Below are positions 63,062 through 64,000 of a stretch of DNA of 64,000 bases, one piece after another (position 1 is the stretch's first letter; every line of letters starts with the position of its first letter). The stretch is taken from the NCBI GenBank assembly GCA_025041195.1, contig JAKCFM010000003.1, positions 1 to 64,000 of the forward strand, read 5' to 3'. Origin of the DNA: Halobacteriales archaeon YIM A00013. Its GTDB lineage: Archaea; Halobacteriota; Halobacteria; Halobacteriales; Haloarculaceae. A program made the position numbers and the translations under genes. The notes beneath the pieces are model-generated. The model worked only from the letters and a program-made list of their open reading frames with translations. It was not told the origin of the DNA and ran no database searches.

Positions 63062-64000
63062 ATGGCTGATATTACGGTGATTCATCCATCAATGAGGATG
63101 AGTGGTTGTGAAGCCGTATGTATGGGTGTACTCGAAGCATTACAAGCTAATCATAGTATTACTCTTGTTACAATAAACGAATTCGATATTGATGAATTCA
63201 ATGATTTTTTCGGAATGAATGTCAACCAAGACGAAATAGAGCACAAAATAATTCCAAATAAGATAATATCGTCATTGTTGATAAACAATTTATCACACCA
63301 GACATATACAAGTTGTATTCGACGGCTGATCAAGCAAAGGATCGACGGTGAGGAGATCGTAATCTCCACTCAAAACGAGATATGTGGCGGAAAGAATAGC
63401 ATCGAATATATCCATTTCCCACAGCTTAATCAAGCAGATACCTACGAAAGCGCTGATATCGGCCAGTACAGATATCTCAAAAAGCGAGGGCACGATTTTG
63501 TATGCAACAAAATACTGGGCTATTCAAAGAATAAATTCATGAATGGGAAAATAATCGCTAATTCAGAGTGGACAGCAAATTATATCCACCAATTGCATGG
63601 ATTTCGCCCGAGTGTAATATATCCACCCGTGAATGCTCAACAGTTCGATCCCACTCGAGAGTGGCAAACTCGTGAAGAGGGATTTGCTATGGTCGGACGG
63701 ATTCATCCATCAAAAAATACACTACAGGGGATCAAGATCATCGATACACTAGTATCTCGAGGTCATGATATCCATTTACACATCGTTGGAGTGCCCGGTA
63801 ACGATACGGCATATGTTGATACCGTTCGTGAACACGCTGAATCGAAAGAGCACCTGTTTTTTGAAGAAGGTCTCTCACGAGAGAATTTGATTACCCTGCT
63901 GAATACGCATAAATTTGGGCTTCACACCATGCCCAGTGAGCACTTTGGAATTGCCGTGGGGGAAATGGTCGCGGCAGGAATGATACCGTTTATCCCCAAT
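63062..64000 (+). CDS. GT4-family glycosyltransferase (partial, cut by window edge)
   Basis: The frame is open from ATG 63062 to the right edge (313 codons). The N-terminal Rossmann half reads ITVIHPSMRMSGCEAVCMGVLEAL (~4-27), with an acceptor-binding loop. The C-terminal half has IIANSEWTANYI, then VIYPPVNAQQFDP (~202-214), GFAMVGRIHPSKNTLQGIKIIDTL (~225-248) and LHTMPSEHFGIAVGEMVAAG (~288-307), the GT4 nucleotide-sugar site with the EHFGI motif. It resembles archaeal ALG11/GT4 mannosyltransferase-like enzymes and would add a sugar to a lipid-linked glycan on the cytoplasmic side. It opens the AT-rich glycan-like region beyond the window. Confidence 0.88.
   Translation, partial: MADITVIHPSMRMSGCEAVCMGVLEALQANHSITLVTINEFDIDEFNDFFGMNVNQDEIEHKIIPNKIISSLLINNLSHQTYTSCIRRLIKQRIDGEEIVISTQNEICGGKNSIEYIHFPQLNQADTYESADIGQYRYLKKRGHDFVCNKILGYSKNKFMNGKIIANSEWTANYIHQLHGFRPSVIYPPVNAQQFDPTREWQTREEGFAMVGRIHPSKNTLQGIKIIDTLVSRGHDIHLHIVGVPGNDTAYVDTVREHAESKEHLFFEEGLSRENLITLLNTHKFGLHTMPSEHFGIAVGEMVAAGMIPFIPN

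Noticed and set aside
1-64000. tRNA or rRNA genes and an Orc1/Cdc6 gene with origin repeats
   Set aside because: No cloverleaf-like, rRNA-like or Orc-like sequence was recognised. The only replication gene seen is the divergent MCM.

Overview
The window is haloarchaeal. It carries two archaeal TFB transcription factors, an MCM helicase, TATA-type leaderless starts, acidic proteins, Tat-type lipoprotein and secreted-protein signals, a gamma-glutamylcysteine-type S-transferase, a type 2 IPP isomerase, halophile TnpB and IS4 elements, and a haloarchaeal type I-B CRISPR-Cas system. Base composition looks moderate in GC for a haloarchaeon through about 56 kb, then turns clearly AT-rich. Nothing seen fixes the species. 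No rRNA or tRNA gene was recognised. The many broken genes, transposons and defence genes mark an accessory region of a chromosome or megaplasmid.

Layout. 1-4646: a divergent locus with a winged-helix regulator and its partner protein (cut by the left edge) on minus, facing a tightly overlapping five-gene TFB operon on plus. 5100-9628: an SNF2-type helicase, a coiled-coil protein with a long array of Cys/His zinc knuckles, and an Mrr-like nuclease; this looks like an undescribed three-gene DNA-defence system. 11360-18951: CRISPR array 1 and its leader, then cas6-cas8b-cas7-cas5-cas3. The adaptation genes are gone: cas3 is followed by only the last ~48 codons of cas1, and cas2 stops after ~11 codons at a TnpB element (18952-20515) whose tnpB has a nonsense codon. 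20666-24871: a YhaO/YhaN-like (Mre11/Rad50-like) nuclease-ATPase pair. 24868-32850: HxlR regulators and metabolic genes (PLP decarboxylase, S-transferase, VOC enzyme), a second TFB, and a DUF932-like protein.

32872-34156 and 48033-49133: CRISPR arrays 2 (13 repeats) and 3 (10 repeats), each preceded by the same ~450-bp block, which holds the leader and a scar of a TnpB-type element. Between them, 34783-39162 is an unusual operon: a phosphotransferase of the PEP-synthase/rifampin-phosphotransferase type split into two proteins, a histidine phosphatase, a zinc-finger protein and an NRAMP-like permease lacking the usual metal ligands. 39349-42404 is the second copy of the regulator/partner module seen at the left edge, followed by a Tat-exported protein. 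42413-47734 holds IPP isomerase, an unknown protein, a decayed metallo-beta-lactamase-fold gene with its DUF3006-like neighbour, and a HAD hydrolase.

49711-54869 looks like an integrated-element remnant: a divergent MCM with altered catalytic residues and a frameshifted tyrosine recombinase. 55135-56856 is an IS4-family transposase. 57132-64000 is AT-rich: two asparagine-synthetase-like proteins lacking the glutaminase cysteine, flanking an S9 peptidase, with a small acidic peptide at the operon end and a divergent glycosyltransferase cut by the right edge. This may be a peptide-modification or glycan-amidation locus. Interference by the CRISPR system looks possible (effector and Cas3 intact, three arrays), but spacer acquisition from this locus should be dead unless cas1, cas2 and cas4 are supplied elsewhere.
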